From CAZFZT01 sp964523675 (GTDB lineage: Bacteria > Planctomycetota > Phycisphaerae > Phycisphaerales > SM1A02): 64,000 nucleotides of DNA. Numbering within the stretch: position 1 is the first letter of the stretch; each line of letters opens with the position of its first letter. The position numbers were made by a program, and so were the translations under genes. The notes beneath the pieces are model-generated. The model did no database searches. It was not told the origin of the DNA and worked only from the letters and a program-made list of their open reading frames with translations. Location of the stretch: contig CAZFZT010000002.1 in NCBI GenBank assembly GCA_964523675.1, forward strand, positions 1 through 64,000. Reading direction: 5' to 3'. Below are positions 55,001 to 62,334 of the stretch, one piece after another.

Positions 55001-58000
55001 CGCAGACGCTTCAGTCAATCATTGTGGAGGGCGCTGCGAACCTGCCGCAGTCGTCACCGCTTCAACGGCAGATCGGCCGCCTCCGCATGGCGCGGTTGGA
55101 GAATGACGGCGGGCGCGTGTTGGAATCGGACGTGTTCCAGCCGATGACGCGGTTGGTGATTCGCGCAGAGCCGCAACTCAACGCGCTGATCCTTGTCGGG
55201 ACACCGGTCAATCTTGAAGTGGTCGGGGAACTCGTCAAGATGCTCGACATTGAGGCGGCTTCACCAAGTGCGGCGGTTCGCGTGTACCCCATCGAACACG
55301 CCTCGGCTGCGCGACTCGCGACCACCATCACGCGGCTGTTCGATCAACAGGTCGAATCGAAGGCCATCCGGCCCGAGGACCGCGTCATCGTGCAACCGGA
55401 AGAGCGCACCAATTCTCTGATTGTGACCACCAGCGCGCGCTCGTTCGCCGTTCTGGAGTCGTTGCTGGCCACGCTGGACGCGGAGGTCGCGCCTGACCTT
55501 CGTGAGATCCGCCGGGTGGAACTGGCGCATGCCAGTGCGACGCGCCTGGCAGGGCTCGTGCAGCAGTTGATGGATGCCCGGCTAGAGCGGTTGCGCCGCG
55601 TGCAGCCGGAAACCGCTGATCTGGAACGGGCGACCATCGTCGCGGAGCCGCGCACCAACTCGCTCATCGTCGCAGCCGGGAATGAATCATTCGAAGTGAT
55701 TGAACGGCTGGCGAAAGACCTCGATACCTCCACGCTGAGCGATGTTTCACTCGTCCATGTGCTTCCCTTACAGGGCGGCGGGGGCAATATCGATCGCATG
55801 GCGAACGCGATCAATCAGATTATGGAGCGGCGTTATGCCGATCAGCCGGCTGAGATACGTTCGAGCCAGCGGCCGCTCGTGCTGACCGATCCACGTACGA
55901 ACTCGCTCTTGGTGGCTGCAAACCCTGAAGACTTCGCAGCGATCGAAGACCTTGTGAAGAAGCTCGGCGAAGCGCCGCTCAGCCCTGCAATCGGCCTGCA
56001 TGTTGTGGCGGTCGCGCCCGGCACGAGAGCCGAGCAACTCGCTCCGCGCATCAGTCGGCTGATGGATCAGCGCATGCAGTCATTGGGCGACACTCGCACG
56101 CCGTCAGATCGGGTATCGATCGAACCGGACCTCGCGACGAACTCGCTCATTATTGCTGCGACCGAGGAGAATCTCGAAGTCATCAAGGGCCTGATCGAAG
56201 TACTCGTGAAGCACGAGCAGGAGTCGCTCGAATCGCCCGGCAGCGAGGTTGATGTCATCATGCTGAGCGGCGCAAGTCGGGCTACGGACATGGTTCAGTT
56301 GCTCAACGAACTGCATGTACGCGAGGCGAACCGGGTGCGGGGGGACGGTGCGGTTCGGGTGACGGCTGATGAGCGACTAAACGCTGTCCTTGTGAACGCT
56401 CCGGCGAGCGATGTGCAGATCATCAAAGGTCTGATTTCACGGCTTGACGGCGCGACGCCCGGCACCGTGATCGAAACGAAGCTTATCGCGCTTCAGTCGG
56501 CCAATGCGCAGGAGATTGTCGGTCTCATCGAGAACGTCCTGAGCGGACGAGGCATCGGCACTCGAGCGGGAAGTCGGCAGGCGACGGTACTCAAGTATGT
56601 GCGTGAGATCGCCCGCACGCAAGGCGAAGAGTCAGTCGACGGGAGCGCGACGGATCCTGCTGTTGAAATGCACCTTGGCGCTGCGGTACGAGAATCGATC
56701 ACGCTGACGCCGGATGTGCGCACCAACACGGTCATCGTCTCCGCTCCGCATGAATCGCTTCGAATGATCGAACGCATGATTCGCGACCTCGATGAATCGA
56801 GTGTCGGTTCACAGACGGTCCGTATCTTCAAACTCATCAATGCAGATGCCATGGCGATGGCGCAGATTCTGACGGACCTATTCAGTCTGCAGCGGCAGGG
56901 GAACATCTTCGTGCTGCGTCCACGGGAGAACGTGGCTGTCGAAGCGCCTTCGCCGGGCTTGGACGCGGTTGCGCCGCCGGCTGGTGTCGGACTTTCAGGG
57001 GTGGAGCTGACTGCGGTGCCCGACGAACGTCAGCAATTGTCCATCACCGTCGATAGCCGCACGAACTCGTTGCTGGTCTCCGGTACGCCGACCTATCTCG
57101 ATCTGGTTGAGAAGGTCGTGACTGATCTTGATTCGCAGGAGGCCAATGAGCGCGATGTGTTTGTGTATCAACTGCGCAATGCTGTGGCTGGAGAGGTTGC
57201 GCGTGTCCTGAGCGACTTTGTCGCACAGGAGCAGGAAAAACTCATCAGCACGATGGGCGCGGATCAGATCGGATCGGCTGCCCGATTGCTTGAGCGTGAG
57301 ATCACGATTGTCGGAGACGAGAAATCCAATACAGTCCTTGTTTCAGCAAGCCCGCGCTATGTCGAGCGCGTGAAACAGATGATCGATCGGCTGGATGTTG
57401 ATCCACCGCAGGTTCTCATTCAGGTGCTCCTTGCAGAAGTAACGCTCGACTCGAGCAGGGATTGGGGGATCGACTTCCAGATCGGCGCCCCGGAAGACGT
57501 GGCGATCGGCACTCCGTTTGGAGCGGCGAGTGCGTTTGCAGCCGGCCTTGGTGTGCCGAATCTGGCGATTGCCTCAACGGATTTCGAACTGCTGATCCGC
57601 GCTCTTGAGGCGCAGGGACGCTTGCAGGTGCTGAGCAATCCTTCGGTTATGGCCGCGAACAACGAACGGGCGCGCATCCAGGTCGGTGAGACGATTCGAC
57701 TTCCCACGCAGATCAACGTGAGCGAATTCGGCAACGTGCAGACCTCGGTCGAGCCACAGGAGATCGGCGTCATTCTCGACGTAACGCCCTCGATCAACCC
57801 GGACGGGTTCGTCCGAATGAAGATCACGCCGGAAATCTCCAACGTGAGTGCTCGTACGACTCAGATATCAGAGAACTTCGAGGCGCCGATCATCACCAAG
57901 CGCGAGGCGGAAACGACAGTGACGGTATTCGACGGGCAGACCATCGTCATCGGAGGTCTTATCTCGGACCGCTTCGAGCGGCGGGATAGTAAGGTGCCGC

Positions 58001-58281
58001 TCCTCGGCGAGCTGCCGTTCATCGGCGGTATTTTCCGGAGTGAAACGGAGGAGACGGCGAAGACGGAACTGCTCATCGTCCTGACGCCGCATGTCATCGA
58101 GAGCCCGGCAGAGGTGAGTCGTGTTCAGGAGTTGACCGATCGTGAAATCGATCGTTTGACTTTGCCCGAGGAGATCAAGCAAAGTATCCGGAAAACGGGA
58201 ACGGACATGCGCGAGCGGCGAATTGATTCAAACGTCCGGCTTGTCCCTGCTCGCCGAGACGAAGAAGTTGACAATGATTGA
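46093..58281 (+). CDS. gspD: Giant secretin (GspD/PilQ-like) with about 41 N1-type repeats
   Basis: This is an outer-membrane secretin of about 4062 residues (roughly 440 kDa per subunit). I start it at the ATG at 46093 because GAAAGGAG lies 7 bp ahead and a clean signal peptide follows (MRTGACLSLIGAFALAFAAF). Residues 78-152 are an N0/STN-like domain (RFNFKGATFDQVIDFFSRTT). Residues of about 176-3773 are about 41 consecutive Secretin_N-type units averaging 88 residues, each 'VRxxxLxxAxAxxLAxxLxxLF' followed by a 'RTNSLIVxAxxxxxxxIxxLIxxLD' half. Residues of about 3774-4002 are a standard secretin barrel: VLIQVLLAEVTLDSSRDWG, GRLQVLSNPSVMAANNERAR, VFDGQTIVIGGLISDRFERR, VPLLGELPFIGGIFRSE, LLIVLTPHVIES. 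An acidic tail of about 60 residues ends it. There are no internal stops over 12.2 kb, and the secretin blocks are intact. It lies in the gsp operon right after the GspM/C fusion. Confidence 0.92.
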   Translation: MRTGACLSLIGAFALAFAAFADSVQNSEPPGAQWSSDATTYDAAGVHLPHLFSLISIPSGAHPDQEGEPADPSEPPSIRFNFKGATFDQVIDFFSRTTGLPVIKHADVPDGTLDYLSPESYDLPNALRVLNIILQSKGVMLRVSDDMLYLQKLEQVQRSDLPTFVGKVPENVTGEQIVTVVRPLNLAMAKPLAERLAEMVGSYGAVAALEQQNSLVVTETAAQVRRLLRIVDELDRADPEGTIEIFRIKHARAADLVPSINALLSEKVEIFALGPNNQQVKKTEDVLQGISISPDERTNSIIAKGAPARLEALRQALTLLDVPATTGGRAIRTVALGVLSPTDAAKRLTEIYNKLPEDQRPAVLPLNEFGQITIVGSDTAIAEGMALLNEIDGGIDSAAAAADRRIVVTALEHADPNALIRALTGLLNNRQIASSKIVAGPDGRSIIISGPAADVQAVESVIPALDRPAKVDRSVRVLRVSSDQPKSIYDRCLELYDMQALGPDGKRIDGMEIDARLDHEAKTITAVGSTAALNRLAEILRSVESTIVQRETRQIRTAHARPSELAQTIRDLGARHSVLGGERGLMELQPFDDLDLLLITATNEQHQALAPLIASLDVPQDRSVPPLRILQLRLADAPNLANVLTRQYQQRPAEDRSARPVTITADNQTNSLIVAAHPELLTEIEAIVDQLNDRANDAQHRDYDGREIRIFPIKVARAEELARTIDEMFPEPPMPRDRFGRPMPHLQQPREIVVRADRHTNSLIVDAPIQRMVGFEQLVEQLDRQQFTEDSEVRTYRIMHADLNAVAKTLRDLATAGSLTDGAAGVGRVPVTITTEPMTRSLIVSGPHDAFDRVENVLADLNVQRTAPPTTLRFFHLENVLAENLASMLRPVLMSRIEADVLAGEFADVPGLRADALLQITADRETNALIVSAPAVIMPVADELIQQLDNSMSASDAGRAGAVDIRIFQLRQAEAANVATAVREAIKAKTASATPAARAALNRNPPSITAEPSSNSIVVAAAPQQMAEIEEIIQPLDQGMGIDRTQVRTVFLKHARAERVAPIVEQLLAGEEIPIWLRMDALRRNMQMPDTGPDVRVAADHRLNAVVISAPLSVLNIAEEMVGQLDVDPREVDEVMGRRAVRVLSVENADASAIAANVQHLFDESDSMDAPPTVRVDAASNTLLIRASEAQFRTIEEVVAGIDRATIATSRHVQTIPIDPAKASAADVARTLQRLIESSRGSAVEVITLDELLKRQAPSRAPVLDAREKAGDEPEVEPAAESTSWLPSGTRQQESSTSRLARADVCSDVTHWSPPGARRSREGRLTRFAPGKAARAAGLRLPELLHATTLSLLSSSSPSALSAGSNEEESPRERANTSQDAGGGKVGGVIPGEASMPPDVTIAVDEATNSLIIVGPPRAVDRLRALAQQVQDQLPAAPGTVRLLALPDAFEVRQFSSLINQTLAQMTPAGGRRGEYRNRISVIPDPVTNSLVITCNDADFNAVGSLIAALSQPSQTQEVVVKIYPLQTIHADRAAESVRNLLAPDSQQPRGRRGRQEQRMRDLAVTLLAPGSGEPIEAILNPDDVRISPDAHTNSLIVMGPPASISFIDQYIELLDQTLQSGVQQSSLKLYPLRHARASELHRTLRSIFQSRFRSIRDRTGIQPEFGVDDRTNTLVVSASPEHLKEIDTLLEQLDQQLGDAPGVHALRTIELASAMPSRASQILDQVVLGADQDRRATTMIVADDNSGMLLVRAPENVNQEIDQVLKEIDRDAAREFEVRTIVLERANAQAVAGAIQRLFDDRARIASAGRGRREQGRRISIIGDQASRTVLVAASDDDFAQIKTLVEQFDSPQATSSLTFRVFQLRHARATDIHETVQQLIDDLIWNQEAIWFWPPRPQAQQRDRGTIAVRADARLNVLIVTGEGDRFEIVEQLIDLLDSPVADHAQRTVRLYPVRHAKTDVVAQVISEVFGDGGRSERRWWLPPDPSVVNVRVDEASKTLIISASNREHDEIAGLIAGIDEQVSIPEHETRVLALEFAQAGEIAQSLRQFLIDRARATNSPASSATIIPSTSANSLIVSAPPEDLATIRDLLSRLDQQDVSGDRVIEIIALQDAEVNEVARILREQFPRRGQGGQGVTITSDVRTNSLIVNAPPQQFGQVRALIDRLDSPPAAEETIIRTYVLEGARAEEAQRLLGQTLQLDAQGRTPGKGIVIRLEDDESLPAVEVKGRIVADRRSNTLIVTATERSFPVIESLIKQIDDVPAANPVEYRIIPLEHAMADHVSITLREMIRALPLGPNDPLPRVDFNRFENHLIIAATADQFEQFSKIIHEIDRPAGRRRLTEFVPLEFAEAENVQKALSIFYGATAAEADTPGKWNVRIVADPATNSLVISAEEGEWDGIRALLAELDSEEYDASLQLQVFPLTYADSRSVARAINEAFAGTMERGRAGREAERQPRSAGGGEDRRENLGPTVLVEADEWVRASAEVLTNSVVVSASRQNLRKIDTIIEQLDVADFAKLPPPQLIPVSTGDPVVIAESLKQLYEQATPGSDRARGGKGVLIVGDQTSNTIIVRAEDDEFRQIKALADALQQQASEQGMTVHVLQLAAAPAARIATAVRDAYQAKAQRTNQPLSIQVDAQGNSLIIASTAGLFREIEATARQLDALSPGATQSIFIIELENISPDAAKSMIETIGLHQQQPVDSINRVVSEPIKVSVMQGRNALIVVASPGDRETVVGLLKAIDSEPMQDVAESQVRIVRLRNSDASSVASILHQVLAPGEQHVQTPLARAIREQVRRLSVRRDGLNEPDLKLDLTRPTRVLADPRLNAIVLSGSESNIKALQEIISIFDQVPITDAATVQIFPLQNISSEQFSRIVRELFAQGRDIAQVPGVTVPLVPAGVVGEALFSGGIAITTDERTNTVVVAGKEDAVALVEVLVKRLDSDITAGWVEPRIVPLRYADAGDLAQTLQSIIVEGAANLPQSSPLQRQIGRLRMARLENDGGRVLESDVFQPMTRLVIRAEPQLNALILVGTPVNLEVVGELVKMLDIEAASPSAAVRVYPIEHASAARLATTITRLFDQQVESKAIRPEDRVIVQPEERTNSLIVTTSARSFAVLESLLATLDAEVAPDLREIRRVELAHASATRLAGLVQQLMDARLERLRRVQPETADLERATIVAEPRTNSLIVAAGNESFEVIERLAKDLDTSTLSDVSLVHVLPLQGGGGNIDRMANAINQIMERRYADQPAEIRSSQRPLVLTDPRTNSLLVAANPEDFAAIEDLVKKLGEAPLSPAIGLHVVAVAPGTRAEQLAPRISRLMDQRMQSLGDTRTPSDRVSIEPDLATNSLIIAATEENLEVIKGLIEVLVKHEQESLESPGSEVDVIMLSGASRATDMVQLLNELHVREANRVRGDGAVRVTADERLNAVLVNAPASDVQIIKGLISRLDGATPGTVIETKLIALQSANAQEIVGLIENVLSGRGIGTRAGSRQATVLKYVREIARTQGEESVDGSATDPAVEMHLGAAVRESITLTPDVRTNTVIVSAPHESLRMIERMIRDLDESSVGSQTVRIFKLINADAMAMAQILTDLFSLQRQGNIFVLRPRENVAVEAPSPGLDAVAPPAGVGLSGVELTAVPDERQQLSITVDSRTNSLLVSGTPTYLDLVEKVVTDLDSQEANERDVFVYQLRNAVAGEVARVLSDFVAQEQEKLISTMGADQIGSAARLLEREITIVGDEKSNTVLVSASPRYVERVKQMIDRLDVDPPQVLIQVLLAEVTLDSSRDWGIDFQIGAPEDVAIGTPFGAASAFAAGLGVPNLAIASTDFELLIRALEAQGRLQVLSNPSVMAANNERARIQVGETIRLPTQINVSEFGNVQTSVEPQEIGVILDVTPSINPDGFVRMKITPEISNVSARTTQISENFEAPIITKREAETTVTVFDGQTIVIGGLISDRFERRDSKVPLLGELPFIGGIFRSETEETAKTELLIVLTPHVIESPAEVSRVQELTDREIDRLTLPEEIKQSIRKTGTDMRERRIDSNVRLVPARRDEEVDND
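46618..57411 (+). repeat. Array of about 41 N1-type secretin repeats (protein level)
   Basis: By hand division I count 41 units. Most carry a recognisable second-half signature: TNSLIV, TNALIV, SNTLIV, LNAVVI and variants appear in about 37 units. Units 3-6, near the N-terminus, have lost it (for example DGRSIIIS, LDLLLITA). At the DNA level the units are strongly diverged outside short words such as acgaactcgctgatcgt, so the array is old rather than a recent slippage product. Unit lengths vary from about 70 to 115 because of Arg-, Gln- or Pro-rich loops between the two halves. Unit 14 carries an extra insertion (49951-50184). Confidence 0.88.
49951..50184. repeat. Two palindromic elements in frame inside the giant secretin gene
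   Basis: First element: CCCAGTGGGACACGTCA (49951-49967) and TGACGTCACCCACTGG (50013-50028) are inverted copies with two mismatches. Second element: GCCGGGAGCGCGGAGG (from 50034) and CCTCCGCGCTCTCCGCCGGC (ending at 50184) are inverted relatives. Together they encode a low-complexity stretch of Ser, Arg and Leu-rich text (for example TTLSLLSSSSPSALSAGS) within repeat unit 14, unlike any neighbouring unit. Confidence 0.75.
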
Positions 58282-58382
58282 GATTGCCCATGACTGCAAG
58301 TGAACAAAAGTCTTGCCTACGAATTCGATCTGCTGCTTCTTCGGACTGCGCTAAGGGTGAGCGGCGGCTGAGCAGTATTCGC

Positions 58383-58985
58383 ATGATTGCTTCTTCGCAA
58401 AGCTTCGACGCGCTCCGCCAGATCGTTCATCAACGATGGGCATGCGCGTTGAGTTGCTGGACAGTGCTGGTATGCGCCATGCTTGCATCATGTCAGACAT
58501 CGTCGGTGATAAGTAGCGATGGCCGGCCATTGCCGCCGGCGCCAAAATCGGTGGCGGCTGCTCCCGCTTCTGCTCAGGTCGAGCGCATGGTCTTTATGGT
58601 TGGAGGGAAGCCGGAGGATACGGATCGCAACGGCTATCCGGATTTGATTCGCGCGACGGTCGGGCTTTTCTCTCGATCGTATCCGATGGCGCTGCGGCAG
58701 GAGGGTGATTTTGTCTTCGAGTTGTATCCGCGAGGGCTTGCGCTTGATCCGGAGACTTCACCGCTCATGACATGGCACATCACGGCTGACGAAGTCGAAA
58801 GGTCGTTCGCGGAAGCGCGCTGGGGTCCGTCGTATCACTTTCGACTGTCGCTTCTCGATCGGGGGCCGCGCGGCGATGAGTACGAGCTGACAGCCGCCGA
58901 TCTGCGAGCCACCTTCATCCCTTCGGATGGTGGGCGTCCCATTCGAAACGACGGCGTGCGCTCGATCCAGATCGGTCGGCGGTAG
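58383..58985 (+). CDS. Putative lipoprotein of the secretion operon
   Basis: I do not recognise the family. From the ATG at 58383 an N-terminal segment leads to CWTVLVCAMLASCQ, a lipobox-like LASC with the Cys near residue 37. Other in-frame starts at 58278 and 58290 would make the leader very long. The mature part begins with a Pro/Ala-rich linker and then a compact domain: VERMVFMVGGKPEDTDRNGYPDLIRATVGLF, VFELYPRGLALDPETSPLMTWHI, YHFRLSLLDRGPRGDEYELT. DTDRNGYPD looks like a calcium-type Asp loop. Its place directly after the secretin gene suggests a pilotin-like or accessory outer-membrane role, by position only. Confidence 0.65.
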   Translation: MIASSQSFDALRQIVHQRWACALSCWTVLVCAMLASCQTSSVISSDGRPLPPAPKSVAAAPASAQVERMVFMVGGKPEDTDRNGYPDLIRATVGLFSRSYPMALRQEGDFVFELYPRGLALDPETSPLMTWHITADEVERSFAEARWGPSYHFRLSLLDRGPRGDEYELTAADLRATFIPSDGGRPIRNDGVRSIQIGRR

Positions 58986-59029
58986 ATTCAGGGATGCTCG
59001 TCGATTATGCGCGCGACCGCGCTCGTGGC

Positions 59030-62000
59030 TCATCTGGAGAGCAGGTCAACGATCTCGCCACATGACACAAAGAGCAGCTTCATGCTGACGCGATCCATTT
59101 CGATGTCGAGGAGGCGGGCGGCGGCTGCACGATAGGTTTCGAGTTGCGATTGGTACTGCGCTGCGCGCGTGATGGCCGCAGCGGCGCCAACGGCGTCGGT
59201 TTTGAAATCCAGGACGACTGCGCAGGTGCAAGCGCCCTCCGCGCCGTAACGTGCCGTCAAACGATCGATCATGCCTCGCTGCGCTGCGCCGTCAACAAGT
59301 CGCGCAAAGGGAACCTCGCGCATCACAACCGCGCCGTCACCGGCAGCTTCTCTCGACAACACACTGCGTATGGCATCGCCTTCAATCATGTTCAGAAAGG
59401 CATCGACCTGTTGATCGGCCCACGCTTCGCCGCGGCGAGGCGCTGACTTTAATGCAATGCGCTTGAGCTGATTTCGGTTCGGTTGAAACTCTTCAATCCA
59501 CTCGATCTGTTCGAACATTGCGTGAATCGCCGTCCCTCGTTCACGTGCGGCGCGGTCGCCCAAGCGCAGGAAGGTAGGAGCTGCGCGGCGTCCATCGGGA
59601 TGTTCATCGTGCAGCAACTGCGATGCCGATGCTGTCGCTCTCCCGCGCGGGACCTCGCCCGACTCGGGCGCGATGCTGATGTTTGTCGGCAACGGATCGG
59701 CTTTCACCTCGCTCTCGGCAGCGACCGGCTGCCTCTCAAACCACCGTTCATCGCCGCAGCGGTACACGACGGTGTCGGGCTCGACATCCTCATCAGCAAG
59801 GGCGCAGCGGATGATGCTGGAGAGCCGGCCACGCACTTTCTTCGCATTCTCAGCAGGCGGATCGATGATCATGTGCAGTGCGTTGCGGGCGCGGGTCATG
59901 GCCACATAGAGCAGGCATAGCGATTCACGCGCCATCCGCATTTTCTGCTGGTGGTACATCGATTCGAGGTCGTCGAAGTGCGACCAGATTTCCTTATTCA
60001 TGTATCGAGCCACACGCGTGATGTTGCCGACCGCATCACGTTGCGTGATCATCTTCAGGCCGCTCATGCGCACGATGTCCTGATCGAGATCGGCGAGAAC
60101 CACGATATCAAATTCAAGTCCCTTCGACTGATGCACGGTCATGACCTGCACCTGCGCACCGGCCGGGTCATTGCCAACATCGGTTGATTCTGCAAGTGCA
60201 ACGAAGTCATCTGCGCGCAGTGAGGCATGAGCGTCGAAGCGAGCAGCGAGTTGTTGCAGTTGGATGAGCCGCCGGAACTGGCGCTTGTCCGTGCGAGCGC
60301 CGATCATGCGAATCCACCGGCCGATCGTTCGTGCGTAGCCCTCGTTGAGCAGTTGCATACGGATGGTGCGCGCGATGCGATGGCGCTGCTGCTTGAGATT
60401 CGTAAAGCTGAGCGCTTCGCCCAACGGGGAATGAACGACGTTAAATCCAGCGATGGTGTGATCGGGATGGTCAGCGAGCCGCAGGAGATCGAGGATGACG
60501 TTTACGGCTGCGGAATCAGTGAGAGATCCGCCGCCCCTGCCTGCAACATCAAGCTGGCGCCGCGCAGGGCCGAGTTCATAAAGAAACCGGTTGACGCATT
60601 TATTGGTGCGTGTGAGTACGCCAACGCTCCTGCCGGGGGCGTCGCGGCAAAGGCGGGCGATCAAATCCGCTGCGTACTCGATGCGAAGTGCGTTCTGATC
60701 GTCATCGCCGTCACTCGCGCGGGGCGCGATTCGCAACTCAACATAGCCCGCTCTGTCCTGGAACTGCGCATGATGCGGCAGATAGGCACTATCCCATGAC
60801 TCGGCGGCCTGCGGGCAGCCCTCCATCGCGGGGTTCGAGGAGGTATCGATGAGCACTCGATCGACGGTCTGTAAAACGGCGGGCGATGAACGCCAATTGC
60901 GGATCAGCGGTTCGCTCTCGCACATATGCTCAGGGTCGCCTCCAAGCGACTCGATGAGGGCAGGCATTTGCGCGAGAATCTCCGGGCACGCTTCGCGCCA
61001 GCCGTAGATGGACTGTTTGACATCGCCGACGCAGTAGAACGACCGTATCGGCGGTGGTTCGCTGATGATGTTGCGCACGATCTCCGACAGCGCGCGCCAC
61101 TGCTGCACGCTTGTATCCTGCATTTCATCGAGCAACAGGTGTCTTAGCGTGGCGTCAAGGCGAAAGCAGATCTCCTCGGCTGTCGGCTGCTCGTGCTGAG
61201 CCGAAGAGCGCGAGCCGAGCGTCGAGAATACTTCAGCCATCTTGGCTGTGATGTCTGCAAAGGTCATCGCCTTATGCCGAACCTTGGCTTCCTCATAACG
61301 ATGGTGGAAGCGGTCGAGCAGATCTCGGGTCGAGCGTGTCCGGGCGACGAGTGCGTTGCGAATGACGGCTCTTGCATGATCGATGAGCGGCTCGTAGGCG
61401 GCGATGACGTTCGGAGGCACTGCCTTCCGCTGAAAGATCGCCTCCTTCTGAATGATCGAGCATGGCAGGCCCTTCGAGAGAAAACTGCACCAGTCGTCGA
61501 AACTGGCTGCCCCGGCCGCGCGGGCGCGTTCACAATCGGCGCGGTGCGCATTGACGTGATGGCCGTTCTCTTGCGAAGGCGTGACGCAGAGGGTCTCGAT
61601 CGCACTGTGAAGTTCGTCATCATCGAGCGGCTTCCAGAAGTCGATCAGGTCCCACGCAGAGGGCGGAGCTTCGCGATACAGTTCGTACAGTGCCGCCATC
61701 TCCCCGTCGATGACATCGGTGACACTTCGCGCCGCACTGCCCTCGGTGAGAACGCGCAGGAGGTCGATCAGCGGCTGGGGATCACGCTCATCGAGCAGCG
61801 TCTCGATCGCTTCACGCCGCATGTCCCTGTCGAGTTCGGCATCAGCAATTTCAGCTGCCGGATCAATGCCGAGTTCCAGCGCGAAGCAGCGCACCACCTG
61901 CGCAAAGAAACTGTCAAGTGTGCGGATGTGGAGGCGGTGGAGGTTGCGCGTCAGGTGTTCAAGTGCGCTCAACACTTCTGATTTCGTGAGCGGCCGTGCC

Positions 62001-62302
62001 TCGCCCGGCCGAGATGCACTCGCCAGAGAGCGTGCGAGTTCGTCGCGCTGGACATCATCAATAGCGGCCTCGGCCAGGTGCGCAAGAATACGATCGCGGA
62101 TTTCACCTGCGGCCAGGCGCGTGAAGGTGCTGGCGAGTATCGAGCCCGGCTCCGCACCCATGAGAATGAGCCGCAGGTACCGGCTGGAGAGCGCATAGGT
62201 CTTGCCCGACCCGGCGGAGGCCATGATTGATTCATTGTGCAAAGGCGAGCCGCCGCCGGCATGCGCGCCGCCAGTAGCGCTGATCGTGCTGCCGATGCTC
62301 AT
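59030..62302 (-). CDS. addA: AddA/RecB-like helicase-nuclease
   Basis: This is the UvrD-type helicase and nuclease subunit of an AddAB double-strand-break repair complex. I start at the ATG at 62302 (MSIGSTISATGG); the longer frame to 62554 only translates a palindromic repeat and overlaps addB. IMASAGSGKTYALSSRYL is the Walker A, RHLLLDEMQDTSVQQW the Walker B/motif II, CVGDVKQSIYGWREA motif III, VMTVHQSKGLEFDIVVL motif V, and LLYVAMTRARNALHM motif VI. The C-terminal PD-(D/E)xK nuclease shows GTAIHAMFEQIEW and VVLDFKTDAVG with the catalytic Asp and Lys. The length of 1090 residues is normal for AddA. It lies directly after addB. Confidence 0.9.
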   Translation of the reverse strand: MSIGSTISATGGAHAGGGSPLHNESIMASAGSGKTYALSSRYLRLILMGAEPGSILASTFTRLAAGEIRDRILAHLAEAAIDDVQRDELARSLASASRPGEARPLTKSEVLSALEHLTRNLHRLHIRTLDSFFAQVVRCFALELGIDPAAEIADAELDRDMRREAIETLLDERDPQPLIDLLRVLTEGSAARSVTDVIDGEMAALYELYREAPPSAWDLIDFWKPLDDDELHSAIETLCVTPSQENGHHVNAHRADCERARAAGAASFDDWCSFLSKGLPCSIIQKEAIFQRKAVPPNVIAAYEPLIDHARAVIRNALVARTRSTRDLLDRFHHRYEEAKVRHKAMTFADITAKMAEVFSTLGSRSSAQHEQPTAEEICFRLDATLRHLLLDEMQDTSVQQWRALSEIVRNIISEPPPIRSFYCVGDVKQSIYGWREACPEILAQMPALIESLGGDPEHMCESEPLIRNWRSSPAVLQTVDRVLIDTSSNPAMEGCPQAAESWDSAYLPHHAQFQDRAGYVELRIAPRASDGDDDQNALRIEYAADLIARLCRDAPGRSVGVLTRTNKCVNRFLYELGPARRQLDVAGRGGGSLTDSAAVNVILDLLRLADHPDHTIAGFNVVHSPLGEALSFTNLKQQRHRIARTIRMQLLNEGYARTIGRWIRMIGARTDKRQFRRLIQLQQLAARFDAHASLRADDFVALAESTDVGNDPAGAQVQVMTVHQSKGLEFDIVVLADLDQDIVRMSGLKMITQRDAVGNITRVARYMNKEIWSHFDDLESMYHQQKMRMARESLCLLYVAMTRARNALHMIIDPPAENAKKVRGRLSSIIRCALADEDVEPDTVVYRCGDERWFERQPVAAESEVKADPLPTNISIAPESGEVPRGRATASASQLLHDEHPDGRRAAPTFLRLGDRAARERGTAIHAMFEQIEWIEEFQPNRNQLKRIALKSAPRRGEAWADQQVDAFLNMIEGDAIRSVLSREAAGDGAVVMREVPFARLVDGAAQRGMIDRLTARYGAEGACTCAVVLDFKTDAVGAAAAITRAAQYQSQLETYRAAAARLLDIEMDRVSMKLLFVSCGEIVDLLSR

Positions 62303-62334
62303 TGGCCGCCCTCCGCGTTCGTCACGGGCGATTC

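Noticed and set aside
46093..58281. Polyketide- or adhesin-like giant repeat protein
   Set aside because: The repeat units match the secretin N1 pattern and the C-terminus is a complete secretin domain inside a gsp operon.
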